The position numbers and the translations under genes were made by a program. DNA of 64,000 nucleotides from Gammaproteobacteria bacterium (lineage in GTDB: Bacteria > Pseudomonadota > Gammaproteobacteria > Nevskiales > Nevskiaceae). The notes under the pieces were generated by a model. It searched no databases and was not told the DNA's origin. It saw only the letters and a list, made by a program, of their open reading frames with translations. The stretch spans positions 1 through 64,000 of the forward strand of contig JAHZLQ010000078.1 of assembly GCA_022599775.1 (NCBI GenBank), read 5' to 3'. This document shows positions 28,440 to 38,128 of the stretch, in pieces (position 1 is the stretch's first letter; each line of letters begins with the position of its first letter).

Positions 28440-29309
28440 TCAGGAGCGCTCGCGGCCCCAATGCAACTTGGAGCGCAGGATATTGAAGTAACTGTAGCCG
28501 CGTGGGTGGATCAGCTGCAGGCTGCAGTCGGCGCGGCTGATCTCGATGATCTCGCCGGGCCGCACCGTGGCATTGACCTGACCGTCCATGGTGCAGGTCG
28601 CGTCGTGGGTGCCGCCACCGGACAGCGCCAGCCGCACCGGTCGGTCGGTACTGACCACGATCGGCCGGTCGGACAGGGTATGCGGGCAGATCGGCACCAG
28701 TGCCCAGGCTTCGATACCGGGATGCAGCACCGGACCGCCGCCGGACAGCGCATAGGCGGTGGAACCGGTCGGCGTCGAGACAATGAAACCGTCGGCGCGA
28801 TGCAGCGAGATGAACTCCTCGCCGTGCCAGGTCTCGAACTCGATCATGCGGATCGCCGCCTGATTGCGCAGCACCACGTCATTGAGCGCCAGGAACGGTC
28901 CGGCGCTGCCTTCGTCCCGCAGAATGCGCGCCGACAGCAGGCTGCGCGTCTCGCGCACGTAGTCGCCGTCGAGGATCGAATCCACGGTTTCGGTCATTTG
29001 CAGCGGGTTCACGTCGACCATGAAGCCGAGCCGCCCCTGGTTGACGCCCAGCAGCGGAACACCGGCCGGTGCCAGATCACGCCCGGCGTTGAGCAGGGTG
29101 CCGTCGCCGCCGACCACGATCACCAGATCACAGCGTTCGGCCAGCTCCCTGCGCGGCGCGGTGGCATCGGCGGCCATGCCGCACAGCTCGTCGTCGAGCA
29201 GCACGATGTGGCCGCGCTGACGCAGGTGCGCGACCAGCAGCGCCGCGGTCTGCGCCGCGGCAGGGTCGTCCTGCTTGCCGATGATTCCCAATGTCCCGAA
29301 CTGCGACAT
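28440..29309 (-). CDS. nadK: NAD kinase
   Basis: NadK phosphorylates NAD to NADP. The 289-residue protein has the catalytic VVGGDGTLLNAGR motif, the NQGRLGFMVDV loop and SLHRADGFIVSTPTGSTAYALSGGG. The start ATG 29309 is preceded by GAAGGGA at good spacing, so a longer frame upstream was discarded. It is divergent from hrcA and is followed by recN. Confidence 0.95.
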   Translation of the reverse strand: MSQFGTLGIIGKQDDPAAAQTAALLVAHLRQRGHIVLLDDELCGMAADATAPRRELAERCDLVIVVGGDGTLLNAGRDLAPAGVPLLGVNQGRLGFMVDVNPLQMTETVDSILDGDYVRETRSLLSARILRDEGSAGPFLALNDVVLRNQAAIRMIEFETWHGEEFISLHRADGFIVSTPTGSTAYALSGGGPVLHPGIEAWALVPICPHTLSDRPIVVSTDRPVRLALSGGGTHDATCTMDGQVNATVRPGEIIEISRADCSLQLIHPRGYSYFNILRSKLHWGRERS

Positions 29310-29456
29310 GATCCCTTCGTGTTTTTCTGGACAGATGTGCTGCGCGCCGGCGTCGATGCGCGCCCGCCTCAGACGCGCGGACATTAACATGGGCCCATCA
29401 CGATGCGGCAGACCGGTCGACGCCGGCCGGCGCGCGTAGCGGTGCTACGACGATGC

Positions 29457-29485
29457 TTGACCCCCGGCCGGGCTAGGGATAGTTT
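29457..29485 (+). promoter_or_regulatory. possible hrcA promoter
   Basis: TTGACC (29457-29462) is followed after 17 bp by TAGTTT (29480-29485). The -35 is good, the -10 poor. No CIRCE element (TTAGCACTC-N9-GAGTGCTAA) occurs between nadK and hrcA. A 6-bp hairpin CGTAGC/GCTACG lies at 29435-29449. Confidence 0.35.
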
Positions 29486-29520
29486 CGATCCAGCGGCCTA
29501 CGCTGACAACATGACGATCG

Positions 29521-30549
29521 ATGCTTGAATCCCGAGCCGCAGAGCTCCTGAAATTGCTCGTCGAGCGCTACATTCAGGACGGACAGCCCGTTGCCTCGCG
29601 TACCTTGTCGCGCGCGGGCGGCCTGAACCTGTCGCCGGCCACGATCCGCAATGTGATGGCGGACCTGGACGACCTTGGATTCGTCTCTTCGCCGCACACC
29701 TCGGCAGGCCGCGTGCCGACACAGCGCGGCTACCGCTATTTCGTGGACAGCCTGCTGGAGCCGGAAGGGCTGGCGGACGAGCAGCAGCAGCAGATCGTGC
29801 GTGAACTGCTCGACCGAGCGAAGAACACCGAGGAATTGCTGCAGACAACCTCGTCGGTGTTGTCGTCGCTGTCGCGCATGGCGGGCGTTGTCACCACGCC
29901 GCGCCGGAACATCGCGGTGCTGCGACGTATCGATTTCCTGCCGCTGTCGGAGCGTCGGGTGCTGGCGATTCTGGTCGTCAACCAGCGCGATGTGCAGAAC
30001 CGGGTCGTGTCGGTGGACCGCGATTATTCCGCGCGCGAACTCGAAGTGCTCGCCAACGCCATCAACCAGCACTACGCCGGACGCGATCTGCTGGTGCTGC
30101 GTCAGCAATTGGTCGACGAGGTTTCGGCGACCCAGCGCGAGGTCAACGACACCCTGCGCAGCGCGCTGGAAATGACGGAACGGGCGCTCGGCCACCCCGA
30201 CCCCCAGCAGGATTACGTGGTCGCCGGCGGTTCCAATCTGTTCTCGTTCCAGGAACTGGGCGATGTCAGCCGCCTGCGCAAGCTGTTCGATGCGCTTGAT
30301 CACAAGCGCGATCTGCTGAGTCTGTTCGACCAATGCCTGCAGGCCGAGGGCATGCAGATCTTCATCGGCGAGGAATCCGGCTATCGCGTGCTCGACGAGT
30401 GCAGCGTGGTCACGGCGCCGTACTACCTCCAGGGCGAGGTCGCCGGCGTGCTTGCCGTGGTCGGCCCCACGCGTATGGCCTATTCGCGCATCATTCCGCT
30501 GGTGCGCGCCACCGCACGCGCCCTGGGGCATTCGCTCGCCGACGACTGA
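29521..30549 (+). CDS. hrcA: heat-inducible transcription repressor HrcA
   Basis: HrcA represses chaperone operons by binding CIRCE and needs GroEL for folding. The 342-residue protein has the N-terminal winged helix (LLVERYIQDGQPVASRTLSRAGGLNLSPATIRNVMADLDDLGF) and the SPHTSAGRVPTQRGYRYFVD segment. The GAF-like core ends PYYLQGEVAGVLAVVGPTRMAYSRIIPLVRATA. In most relatives grpE comes next. Here a trehalose/glucan operon intervenes, and no canonical CIRCE is visible near grpE or dnaK. Confidence 0.95.
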   Translation: MLESRAAELLKLLVERYIQDGQPVASRTLSRAGGLNLSPATIRNVMADLDDLGFVSSPHTSAGRVPTQRGYRYFVDSLLEPEGLADEQQQQIVRELLDRAKNTEELLQTTSSVLSSLSRMAGVVTTPRRNIAVLRRIDFLPLSERRVLAILVVNQRDVQNRVVSVDRDYSARELEVLANAINQHYAGRDLLVLRQQLVDEVSATQREVNDTLRSALEMTERALGHPDPQQDYVVAGGSNLFSFQELGDVSRLRKLFDALDHKRDLLSLFDQCLQAEGMQIFIGEESGYRVLDECSVVTAPYYLQGEVAGVLAVVGPTRMAYSRIIPLVRATARALGHSLADD

Positions 30550-30659
30550 GGCGTGTTGCTGGCGTCTCCACCGCATTCACAACGCGTTCAACCGCCGCTC
30601 CGCAAGATGGCGTGGTTCCGGTCCTGGAACCGGGTCGTCGTATAGGGAAGGGGTGAGGC

Positions 30660-32879
30660 GTGGACTCTAGCGCGTGGCTGAAAGACCGCGTCATTCTGTG
30701 GCCCGGGCGGTCCTATCCGCTCGGTGCGAGCTGGGACGGTGAGGGCATCAATTTCGCGCTGTTCTCGGCACACGCCGAAGCCGTGGACCTGTGCCTGTTC
30801 AGCCCTGACGGTCGCCGTGAGATCGCCCGCATCCGCCTTCAGGAATACACCGACCAGATCTGGCACGGCTATCTTCCGGATGCGCGGCCCGGGCTGCTTT
30901 ACGGCTATCGAGTGCACGGCCCCTACGATCCCGCCAACGGGCATCGCTTCAACGCCAACAAGCTGCTGATCGATCCCTACGCCAAATCGCTGTTCCGCGA
31001 TCTCCTCTGGAACGACGCACACTTCGGCTATCGAGTCGGAAGCCGGCGCCAGGACATGTCCTTCGATCGCCGCGACAATGCACGCTACATGCCCAAGTGC
31101 CGCGTCGTCGAGTCGGCCTTTACCTGGGGGGATGAGCGCGCGCCGCGCACATCCTGGGAGGAAACCGTGATCGCTGAAGTCCACGTCAAGGGATTCACGG
31201 CTTTGCACCCCGGCGTGGAGACCGTGCGGCGCGGCAAATTCGCCGGCCTGGTGTCGCCGCCGGTTCTCGACTACTGGGTCAAGCTGGGCGTCACGGCCGT
31301 GGAATTGCTGCCAGTCCATGCGTTTCTCAATGACCGTCATCTGCGCGAACGCGGTCTCACCAACTACTGGGGCTACAACACGCTCGGCTTCTTCGCGCCG
31401 GACCCGCGCTATCTCGCCACCGGCGATCTCGCCGAGTTCAAGACCATGGTCAAGCGTTTGCATGGTGCCGGCATCGAGGTGATTCTGGACGTGGTCTACA
31501 ACCACACCGGTGAGGGCAATCACCTTGGACCGACCTTGTCGCTGCGCGGCATCGACAATGCCAGCTACTACCGGCTGGCCGAGGACCGTCGTTATTACAT
31601 GGACTACACCGGCACCGGCAACACACTGAACCTGGATCACCCGCGAGTCCTGCAGATGGTCATGGACTCGCTGCGCTACTGGGTTACCGACATGCACGTC
31701 GACGGATTCCGCTTCGACCTGTGTTCCACATTGGCGCGCGAACACGGCAATTTCGACCCCGGCGCCGCGTTTCTGGATGCGGTGCGCCAGGACCCGGTGC
31801 TCAATCGGGTCAAACTCATCGCCGAGCCTTGGGACGTCGGTGACTACGGCTTTCAGCTCGGCCATTTTCCGCCGGGCTGGGCCGAATGGAATTCCGCGTT
31901 CCGCGACACTTCGCGTCGCTTCTGGAAAGGCGACGAGGGCGTGATGGCGGAAATGGGCAGTCGCGTCACCGGCTCCGCCGACATTTTCGAACGTGCCGGA
32001 CGCCGGCCCTGGGCCTCGATCAATTTCGTCACCGCGCACGACGGCTTCACCCTGCAGGACATGCTGTCCTACAACGACAAGCACAACGAGGACAACGGCG
32101 AAGGTGGTGCCGATGGGCACGACGACAATCATTCCTGGAATTGCGGGGCAGAGGGCGAGACCGAGGACAGTGCGATTCGGGAATTGCGCGACCGCCTCAA
32201 ACGCAGTCACATGGCGACCTTGCTGCTGTCGCTGGGCGTGCCGATGCTGCTCGCCGGTGACGAAATGGGGCGCAGCCAGCGCGGCAACAACAATGCCTAC
32301 TGTCAGGACAACGAGCTGTCGTGGACGCAATGGACCGAGCTGCGTCCGGAGGACGAGAATCTGCGCGAACTGGTCTGCGAGCTGATTCGGCTGCGCCGCC
32401 AACACCATGTGTTCTCGCGTCCGCGATATTTCCTCGGCCAGGTGATGGCCGACGATGGACTCAAGGACATCACCTGGCTCGCGCCCGATGGGCGCGAGCA
32501 GACCGATGCCGACTGGGACAATGCCTACGCCCGCGCTTTCGGCTATGTACTCGGTGGCGCGGCCGGTGATTACTACACGCCAGGCGGCCAGCGCGACATC
32601 GACGACAGCTTCCTGGTGATCATGAGCGCTCACCACGAAGCCCTGGATTTTCGGATTCCGGAGCTGCCGTCCGCGATGAACTGGGAATTGCTGATCGACA
32701 CCGCCTTGCCCAATGGCATCGCCGAGCCCGGCCAATTCTACGAAAGCGGGCAGGCGTTCGGTCTGCAGGCGCGGTCACTGGCCCTGTTCGTCCATCGCGC
32801 GCAACCGCGTCCGATGGCGAGCATCGAACTCGACGCGGCCGATCATGCGCCGCAGCCTGACTCGGGAGTCGATGCATGA
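30660..32879 (+). CDS. treX: glycogen debranching enzyme (isoamylase-type, TreX/GlgX)
   Basis: This GH13 isoamylase hydrolyses alpha-1,6 branches of glycogen or malto-oligosaccharides. The 739-residue protein has the N-terminal CBM48 domain (GASWDGEGINFALFSAHAEAVDLCLF). The GH13 catalytic residues are in DGFRFDLCS (Asp353), IAEPWD (Glu389) and TAHDGF (Asp461). The start is the GTG at 30660 with GGAAGGGG upstream. Its stop overlaps the treZ start (ATGA). Together treX, treZ and treY form the pathway from glycogen to trehalose, so TreX is the preferred name; GlgX is the closest alternative. Confidence 0.93.
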   Translation: MDSSAWLKDRVILWPGRSYPLGASWDGEGINFALFSAHAEAVDLCLFSPDGRREIARIRLQEYTDQIWHGYLPDARPGLLYGYRVHGPYDPANGHRFNANKLLIDPYAKSLFRDLLWNDAHFGYRVGSRRQDMSFDRRDNARYMPKCRVVESAFTWGDERAPRTSWEETVIAEVHVKGFTALHPGVETVRRGKFAGLVSPPVLDYWVKLGVTAVELLPVHAFLNDRHLRERGLTNYWGYNTLGFFAPDPRYLATGDLAEFKTMVKRLHGAGIEVILDVVYNHTGEGNHLGPTLSLRGIDNASYYRLAEDRRYYMDYTGTGNTLNLDHPRVLQMVMDSLRYWVTDMHVDGFRFDLCSTLAREHGNFDPGAAFLDAVRQDPVLNRVKLIAEPWDVGDYGFQLGHFPPGWAEWNSAFRDTSRRFWKGDEGVMAEMGSRVTGSADIFERAGRRPWASINFVTAHDGFTLQDMLSYNDKHNEDNGEGGADGHDDNHSWNCGAEGETEDSAIRELRDRLKRSHMATLLLSLGVPMLLAGDEMGRSQRGNNNAYCQDNELSWTQWTELRPEDENLRELVCELIRLRRQHHVFSRPRYFLGQVMADDGLKDITWLAPDGREQTDADWDNAYARAFGYVLGGAAGDYYTPGGQRDIDDSFLVIMSAHHEALDFRIPELPSAMNWELLIDTALPNGIAEPGQFYESGQAFGLQARSLALFVHRAQPRPMASIELDAADHAPQPDSGVDA

Positions 32880-34690
32880 AACGTCGCCTAAGCCTGCATC
32901 GAGGCGCCGAAATCACCGATCGGGGCGTGCACTTTCGTCTGTGGGCGCCCGGTGCGCAGCAGGTCGAGCTGGTGCTCGAGGATGGCGCCGTGATCGCGAT
33001 GAAGCCAGCCGCCGACGGTTATTACGAGTGCCTGAGCACAGCCGCCGCAGCCGGCAGTCGCTACCGCTACCGTATCGCTGGACAGGAGTACCCGGATCCG
33101 GCATCCCGCTATCAGCCGGACGAGGCGCTGGGGTTCAGCGAGGTCGTCGATCCACAGCAGCACGACTGGCAGGATTCAGACTGGCGTACACCCGATTGGC
33201 ACAGCGCGGTGCTCTACGAGCTGCACGTCGGCAGCTTTTCGGAATCCGGCGACTTCGACGGCGTGATCGCGCATCTGGATCACCTGATCGACCTTGGCGT
33301 CAACGCGATTGAACTGATGCCGGTGGCCGAGTGCCCCGGTCGCTGGAACTGGGGCTATGACGGCGTACTGCCTTTCGCCGTCACCAAGCGCTACGGCGGA
33401 CCCGCCGCGCTCAAACGCCTGGTCGACGCCTGTCATGCGCGCGGGGTCGCGGTGATGCTGGACGTGGTCTACAACCACTTCGGGCCGGAAGGCAATTTCC
33501 TGCATGCCTACGCGCCGCAGTTCTTCACCGAACGCCACCACACGCCCTGGGGCGCCGCGATCAATTTCGACGATGAGGGCAGCCGCGAAGTGCGCGATTT
33601 CTTTATCGAAAACGCACTGTACTGGCTGCAGGAATACCACTTCGACGGCCTGCGTTTCGACGCCGTGCACGCGATCCGTGACGATTCGAACCCGGACTTC
33701 GTGCTGGAATTGGGCCGCCAGTTGCGGCAACGTCTGCAAGGGCGGCCGGCCTGGCTGATTCTCGAGAACGACGAAAACCGCGCCTCGGTGCTCGGCGAAG
33801 GCTACGGTGGGCCGGGGCCGTTCACGGCGCAATGGAACGATGACTATCACCACGTACTGCGCGTGCTGAGTACCAACGCCGAGGGCGGCTATTACCGGGA
33901 CTATCTCCAGCATCGCGCGCAGCGGCTGGGGCGCGTGCTCGCCGAAGGCTTCGACTACCAGGGCGAAACCTCCGAGCATCGCAAGGGCGCGTTGCGCGGT
34001 GAAGCGTCTGCCTCGCTGCCGCCGACCGCCTTTGTCGCCTTCATTCAGAATCATGACCAGGTCGGCAATCACGCCTATGGCTGGCGCCTGCCGAAGTTCG
34101 CGCCGCCGCCGGCCATTCGGGCCGCGGCCGCCACCTTGTTGCTGTCACCCCAGGTGCCGATGCTGTGGATGGGCGAGGAATGGGCCAGCGAGCAAGCGTT
34201 CCCGTTTTTCTGCGACTTTGATGGCGATCTCGGCGAGGCCGTGCGTCAGGGGCGCCTGATGGAGTTCAGTTCATTTCCTGAATTCCAGGACGAGGCCGCG
34301 CGTCGCCGCATCCCGGACCCGCTGGCGGCCGAAACCTTCGCCAGTGCCGTGCTTGACTGGTCCGCGCCGAGACAGGCCGCCGGCGCCGGCTGGCTGGACT
34401 ATTACCGGGCGCTGATCGGTCTGCGCCGTGAGCATCTGGTGCCGCTGCTGGCCGGCGCACATCACGGCGGCGAGGCGACCAGTCGCGTGCCCGGCTTCGC
34501 AGACGTGTGCTGGACGCTGGCGGGCGGCTGCCGCTGGCGGCTGCAAGTCAACCTGGCGCCGCAGCCCGCGACGCTGGGTCCAGGCGAAAGCAGCAAGACC
34601 GACGACCGCGTGATCTTCGAGACCGAAGCGCCGACAGACGACGCGGCCTGGCCGGCCTGGTTCGTCCGCGCGAGTCTGCTGCAGCCGTGA
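32876..34690 (+). CDS. treZ: maltooligosyltrehalose trehalohydrolase
   Basis: TreZ releases trehalose from the maltooligosyl-trehalose made by TreY. The 604-residue GH13 protein has an N-terminal CBM48-like domain (HFRLWAPGAQQVELVLEDG). Typical TreZ stretches are PDWHSAVLYELHVGSFSESG and NWGYDGVLPFAV. The catalytic residues are in LRFDAVHAI (Asp262), LILENDENR (Glu297) and FIQNHDQVGN. It overlaps both neighbours by 4 bp, so treX-treZ-treY is one tightly coupled operon. Confidence 0.94.
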   Translation: MKRRLSLHRGAEITDRGVHFRLWAPGAQQVELVLEDGAVIAMKPAADGYYECLSTAAAAGSRYRYRIAGQEYPDPASRYQPDEALGFSEVVDPQQHDWQDSDWRTPDWHSAVLYELHVGSFSESGDFDGVIAHLDHLIDLGVNAIELMPVAECPGRWNWGYDGVLPFAVTKRYGGPAALKRLVDACHARGVAVMLDVVYNHFGPEGNFLHAYAPQFFTERHHTPWGAAINFDDEGSREVRDFFIENALYWLQEYHFDGLRFDAVHAIRDDSNPDFVLELGRQLRQRLQGRPAWLILENDENRASVLGEGYGGPGPFTAQWNDDYHHVLRVLSTNAEGGYYRDYLQHRAQRLGRVLAEGFDYQGETSEHRKGALRGEASASLPPTAFVAFIQNHDQVGNHAYGWRLPKFAPPPAIRAAAATLLLSPQVPMLWMGEEWASEQAFPFFCDFDGDLGEAVRQGRLMEFSSFPEFQDEAARRRIPDPLAAETFASAVLDWSAPRQAAGAGWLDYYRALIGLRREHLVPLLAGAHHGGEATSRVPGFADVCWTLAGGCRWRLQVNLAPQPATLGPGESSKTDDRVIFETEAPTDDAAWPAWFVRASLLQP

Positions 34691-37497
34691 GTGCGAACCC
34701 GAGGACACCCCCGCGCGCGAGCTATCGCGTGCAATTGCACAAGGACTTCGATTTCGCGCAGGCCGCGGCGCTGGCGGACTATCTGCAGGCACTGGGTGTC
34801 TCGCACGTCTACACCTCACCGATCATGACCGCGCGCGCCGGCTCCACGCACGGTTACGACATCATCGACCACACCCGGATCAATCCCGAACTCGGCGGCG
34901 AGGAGGGTTTCGAGGCGCTGCACCAGGCCTTGAAGGCGCGCGACCTGGGCCTGATCGTCGACATCGTGCCGAACCACATGGGCATCGGCTCCGACAACGC
35001 CTGGTGGATGGACGTGCTCGAGTGGGGGCAGCAATCGCCGTACGCCGGATTCTTCGATATCGACTGGCATTCCAGCCGCCGCAACCTCGAAGGCAAGGTA
35101 CTGTTGCCGGTGCTTGGCGACCAGTTCGGCGCGGTATTGGAACGCGGCGAGATCGAACTGCGTCTGGATGCGGAGCAGGGCAGTTTCAGCGCCTGGTACT
35201 ACGAGCACCGCTTCCCGATTTCGCCGCTGGACTATCCGGTTATTTTGCTGCGCGACGACGCGCCCGGACCGCGCGTGATCAGCCCCAGACTGGAACCGTT
35301 GATACGTGCGTTCTGCCTGCTACGCGACGATGCCGCATCAGCGCGTTCAAGCGCCGACGAATTGACGCAGCAGTTCGCAGCCACGATGCGCGAGGAGCCC
35401 GCGATCGCCGAGGAAGTGCAGGCCGCGTTGGGCGCATTTCGAGGTCAGGCCGGAATGCCGGATAGCTGGCGGCCGCTGGGGCGGCTGCTCGACGCCCAAG
35501 CCTACCGACTGGCGTATTGGCGGGTTTCTTCGGACGAGATCAACTACCGCCGCTTCTTCGACATCAACACCCTGGGCGGTCTGCGCGTGGAACGCATCGA
35601 CCTGTTCAACGAAACGCATCGCCGCTTGCTGCGCCTGGTCGAGGACGGACGCATCGATGGTCTGCGCGTGGATCACATCGATGGCCTGCTCGATCCGCTG
35701 CAATACACCCGGCGCCTGCAGGGCGCGGCCGGCCGGCCGGGGGAACCGTGCTACATCGTCGTCGAGAAGATTCTCGCGCCACATGAGCAGCTGCCCTCCG
35801 AATGGCCGGTGGCTGGCACCACCGGCTATGACAGTCTCAACCTGATCGGTGCCGCGCTGACCGATCCCGATGGTGAACGTCCGCTGGGCACGTTCTATCG
35901 GCGCTTCAGCGGCGTTCAGGAATCCTTCGAGGACATACTCTGGCACAGCAAGCGCGAAATTCTCCGAAACAGCCTGGCCAGCGAGGTGTCCGTACTGGCG
36001 AGTGCGGTCTACCGACTCAGTTCCAGCCGTTGGCGTTCGCGTGACTTCACGCTCAATGCGATACGCGAGGCGCTGGAGAATTTGATCGCGGCATTTCCGG
36101 TGTACCGCAGCTACGTCGACCGCGAGCAGCCGGCCGGTGCAAGCGACCGGCGCCATATCGATTGGGCGCTGGGCGTCGCCAAGCGTCGTGCCGGTCCGGT
36201 CGAAACCTCGGTCTACGATTTCATCGCCGGTGTACTGACGGGCGATCTTGCCGGCCAGGGCTCGCCCTATCCGCGTGAGGAGGTGTTGTCCCTGGCGATG
36301 CGTTTCCAGCAACTGTCCGGTCCGGCGATGGCCAAGGGGCTGGAGGACACTTCGTTCTATCGCTACCTGCGTTTACTCAGTCACAACGAGGTCGGCGGTG
36401 ACCCGCAGCGATTCTCGCTCGGCGTACAGGGTTTCCACCACGCCAATCAGCAGCGCCTGGAGCACTTCCCGCATGCCATGCTGTCCGCGAGTACGCACGA
36501 CACCAAGCGCGGCGAAGATGCACGAGCACGCATTGCCTGCCTGGCCGAAATACCGGCGCAGTGGGCGAAGCAGGTACTGCATTGGGCGCGCATGAATCGA
36601 CGTCTGCGCGTCCGGATCGGCGACGCCGACGCACCCGAACGAAACCATGAGTACTACTTCTACCAAAGCCTGCTCGGCTGTTGGCCGCTCGACCTGGATC
36701 TCGACCACGAACCGGCACTGGCGGACCTCGCCGGACGCGTCGAGGCGGCGATGGTCAAGGCGGTGCGCGAAGGCAAGCAACGTTCAAGCTGGGTGCACCA
36801 GGACGCCGAATACGAAAGCGCACTAGCGCAGTTCGTGCGGGCGGCGCTCGACCCTCAGCGCAGCCGCATGTTCCTCGACGACTTTGCGGGATTCGCGCTG
36901 CGCCTCGCCGAGTCCGGCATGCGCGTATCCCTGTCACAGACGCTGTTGCGGCTGACGATGCCGGGCGTGCCGGATATTTACCGCGGCGCGGAGCTTTGGG
37001 ATCTGTCGATGGTCGACCCCGACAATCGTCGGCCTGTGGACTATGTGCAGTACCGCGAGCGTCTGGCCGAGATTCAGGAACTGGTTCCCGGCGACAGCGG
37101 CAGCGTCGAGGCCGCAAGCCAGCTGATGCGAGGTTGGTCCGATGGCGGCGTCAAGCTTCATCTGATCCGCACCGTCTTGGCGTTGCGTCGGCGGCAGCCG
37201 GCACTGTTCGCGCAAGGTGATTATCTTCCGATCGAAGCGCAAGGCCACTTTGCCGATCAGGTACTGGCGTTTGGCCGCCGCCGCCCGGATCAGGCGGCGA
37301 TCACGGTGGCACCGCGTTTCTGGAATCGCCTGATCGACGCGAACGGACATGTCGACTGGCAGGACACCGTGCTACCGCTGCCCCAGGGGCGGTGGCGCAA
37401 TCTGCTCGATGGCGCAAGCTTCGACAGCGCTGACGGCCCGGCGCCACTGCAAACCCTGACGCGGCATTTCCCGGTGGCCTTGTTGGTGGCGGACTGA
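34687..37497 (+). CDS. treY: maltooligosyltrehalose synthase
   Basis: TreY rearranges the reducing-end alpha-1,4 bond of malto-oligosaccharides to alpha,alpha-1,1, producing maltooligosyl-trehalose. The 936-residue GH13 protein begins ASYRVQLHKDFDFAQAAALADYLQALGVSHVYTSPIM. It has DIVPNHMGI, the catalytic Asp329 in GLRVDHIDGL, Glu360 in VVEKIL and Asp605 in STHDTKRGED. The start is the GTG at 34687, overlapping the treZ stop (GTGA). A longer frame upstream overlaps treZ and was rejected. With TreX and TreZ it makes trehalose from storage glucan, a route tied to osmotic and desiccation stress. Confidence 0.94.
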   Translation: MSANPRTPPRASYRVQLHKDFDFAQAAALADYLQALGVSHVYTSPIMTARAGSTHGYDIIDHTRINPELGGEEGFEALHQALKARDLGLIVDIVPNHMGIGSDNAWWMDVLEWGQQSPYAGFFDIDWHSSRRNLEGKVLLPVLGDQFGAVLERGEIELRLDAEQGSFSAWYYEHRFPISPLDYPVILLRDDAPGPRVISPRLEPLIRAFCLLRDDAASARSSADELTQQFAATMREEPAIAEEVQAALGAFRGQAGMPDSWRPLGRLLDAQAYRLAYWRVSSDEINYRRFFDINTLGGLRVERIDLFNETHRRLLRLVEDGRIDGLRVDHIDGLLDPLQYTRRLQGAAGRPGEPCYIVVEKILAPHEQLPSEWPVAGTTGYDSLNLIGAALTDPDGERPLGTFYRRFSGVQESFEDILWHSKREILRNSLASEVSVLASAVYRLSSSRWRSRDFTLNAIREALENLIAAFPVYRSYVDREQPAGASDRRHIDWALGVAKRRAGPVETSVYDFIAGVLTGDLAGQGSPYPREEVLSLAMRFQQLSGPAMAKGLEDTSFYRYLRLLSHNEVGGDPQRFSLGVQGFHHANQQRLEHFPHAMLSASTHDTKRGEDARARIACLAEIPAQWAKQVLHWARMNRRLRVRIGDADAPERNHEYYFYQSLLGCWPLDLDLDHEPALADLAGRVEAAMVKAVREGKQRSSWVHQDAEYESALAQFVRAALDPQRSRMFLDDFAGFALRLAESGMRVSLSQTLLRLTMPGVPDIYRGAELWDLSMVDPDNRRPVDYVQYRERLAEIQELVPGDSGSVEAASQLMRGWSDGGVKLHLIRTVLALRRRQPALFAQGDYLPIEAQGHFADQVLAFGRRRPDQAAITVAPRFWNRLIDANGHVDWQDTVLPLPQGRWRNLLDGASFDSADGPAPLQTLTRHFPVALLVAD

Positions 37498-37534
37498 GGC
37501 CCGAGGAGCTTTCGGCACGCGCCTTGCTCGTCGG

Positions 37535-38128
37535 ATGCAGGGGCTTTGGGGGGAAAGCAGGGTGCGATGGCTGGGCTGGGCAATGCTGGGACTGGTGTGC
37601 GGGCTGGGCATCGCCGTGGGGCGCAGCTACTGGCTGTCCAACTTCAACGAAGTCAGTGTCGGTCCGTGGCAGGCCTCGTCGTCGCTGGGCAGCCGGGATG
37701 CCGGGCGACTGGCGCGTGCCGGGCTCGCGCTGAATGGCATTCTGGCGCTGAACCGCCACGAAGCGCTGTATTACTTCGCCGAATCCGATAGCGGGGGGCG
37801 GCGACTGAGCGGTCGCTGCGCCTACCGGATCGAAGGGGAGGACCCCGACGCACGTTGGTGGAGCCTGACCGTGTACGGACCGGACCGGTTTCTGGTGCGC
37901 AACCCGCAGCACCGGTACTCGGCGGATCGCAATTCGGTCACGCGCCGTGACGGCCGCCGTTTCGTGGTGCGGCTGGACCGCGATCTGGACTGGGTGGATA
38001 GGGACTGGATCGCGCTGCCGGCCGGCGACTTCTTCGTCGCCCTGCGCCTGTACAACCCGGCGGATGACAGCGTGAACGCGCCGCAGACCGCGCGCCTGCC
38101 CGAGATCGTGCGGGAGCGCTGCGCATGA
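37535..38128 (+). CDS. DUF1214 domain membrane protein
   Basis: The 197-residue product has a single N-terminal hydrophobic anchor (about residues 11-29, RWLGWAMLGLVCGLGIAVG). A DUF1214 domain follows, with LNRHEALYYFAESDSGGRRLSGRCAYRIEGEDPDARWWSLTVYG and the ending ADFFVALRLYNP-like GDFFVALRLYNPADD. DUF1214 is usually fused C-terminally to DUF1254. Here the two are separate overlapping genes (ATGA). The location suggests the periplasmic side of the membrane. Function unknown. It follows treY after 37 bp, so it may be read from the same transcript. Confidence 0.8.
   Translation: MQGLWGESRVRWLGWAMLGLVCGLGIAVGRSYWLSNFNEVSVGPWQASSSLGSRDAGRLARAGLALNGILALNRHEALYYFAESDSGGRRLSGRCAYRIEGEDPDARWWSLTVYGPDRFLVRNPQHRYSADRNSVTRRDGRRFVVRLDRDLDWVDRDWIALPAGDFFVALRLYNPADDSVNAPQTARLPEIVRERCA

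Noticed and set aside
29310..29520. CIRCE element upstream of hrcA
   Set aside because: Searched by eye for TTAGCACTC / GAGTGCTAA; only a short unrelated 6-bp hairpin (CGTAGC/GCTACG) is present.
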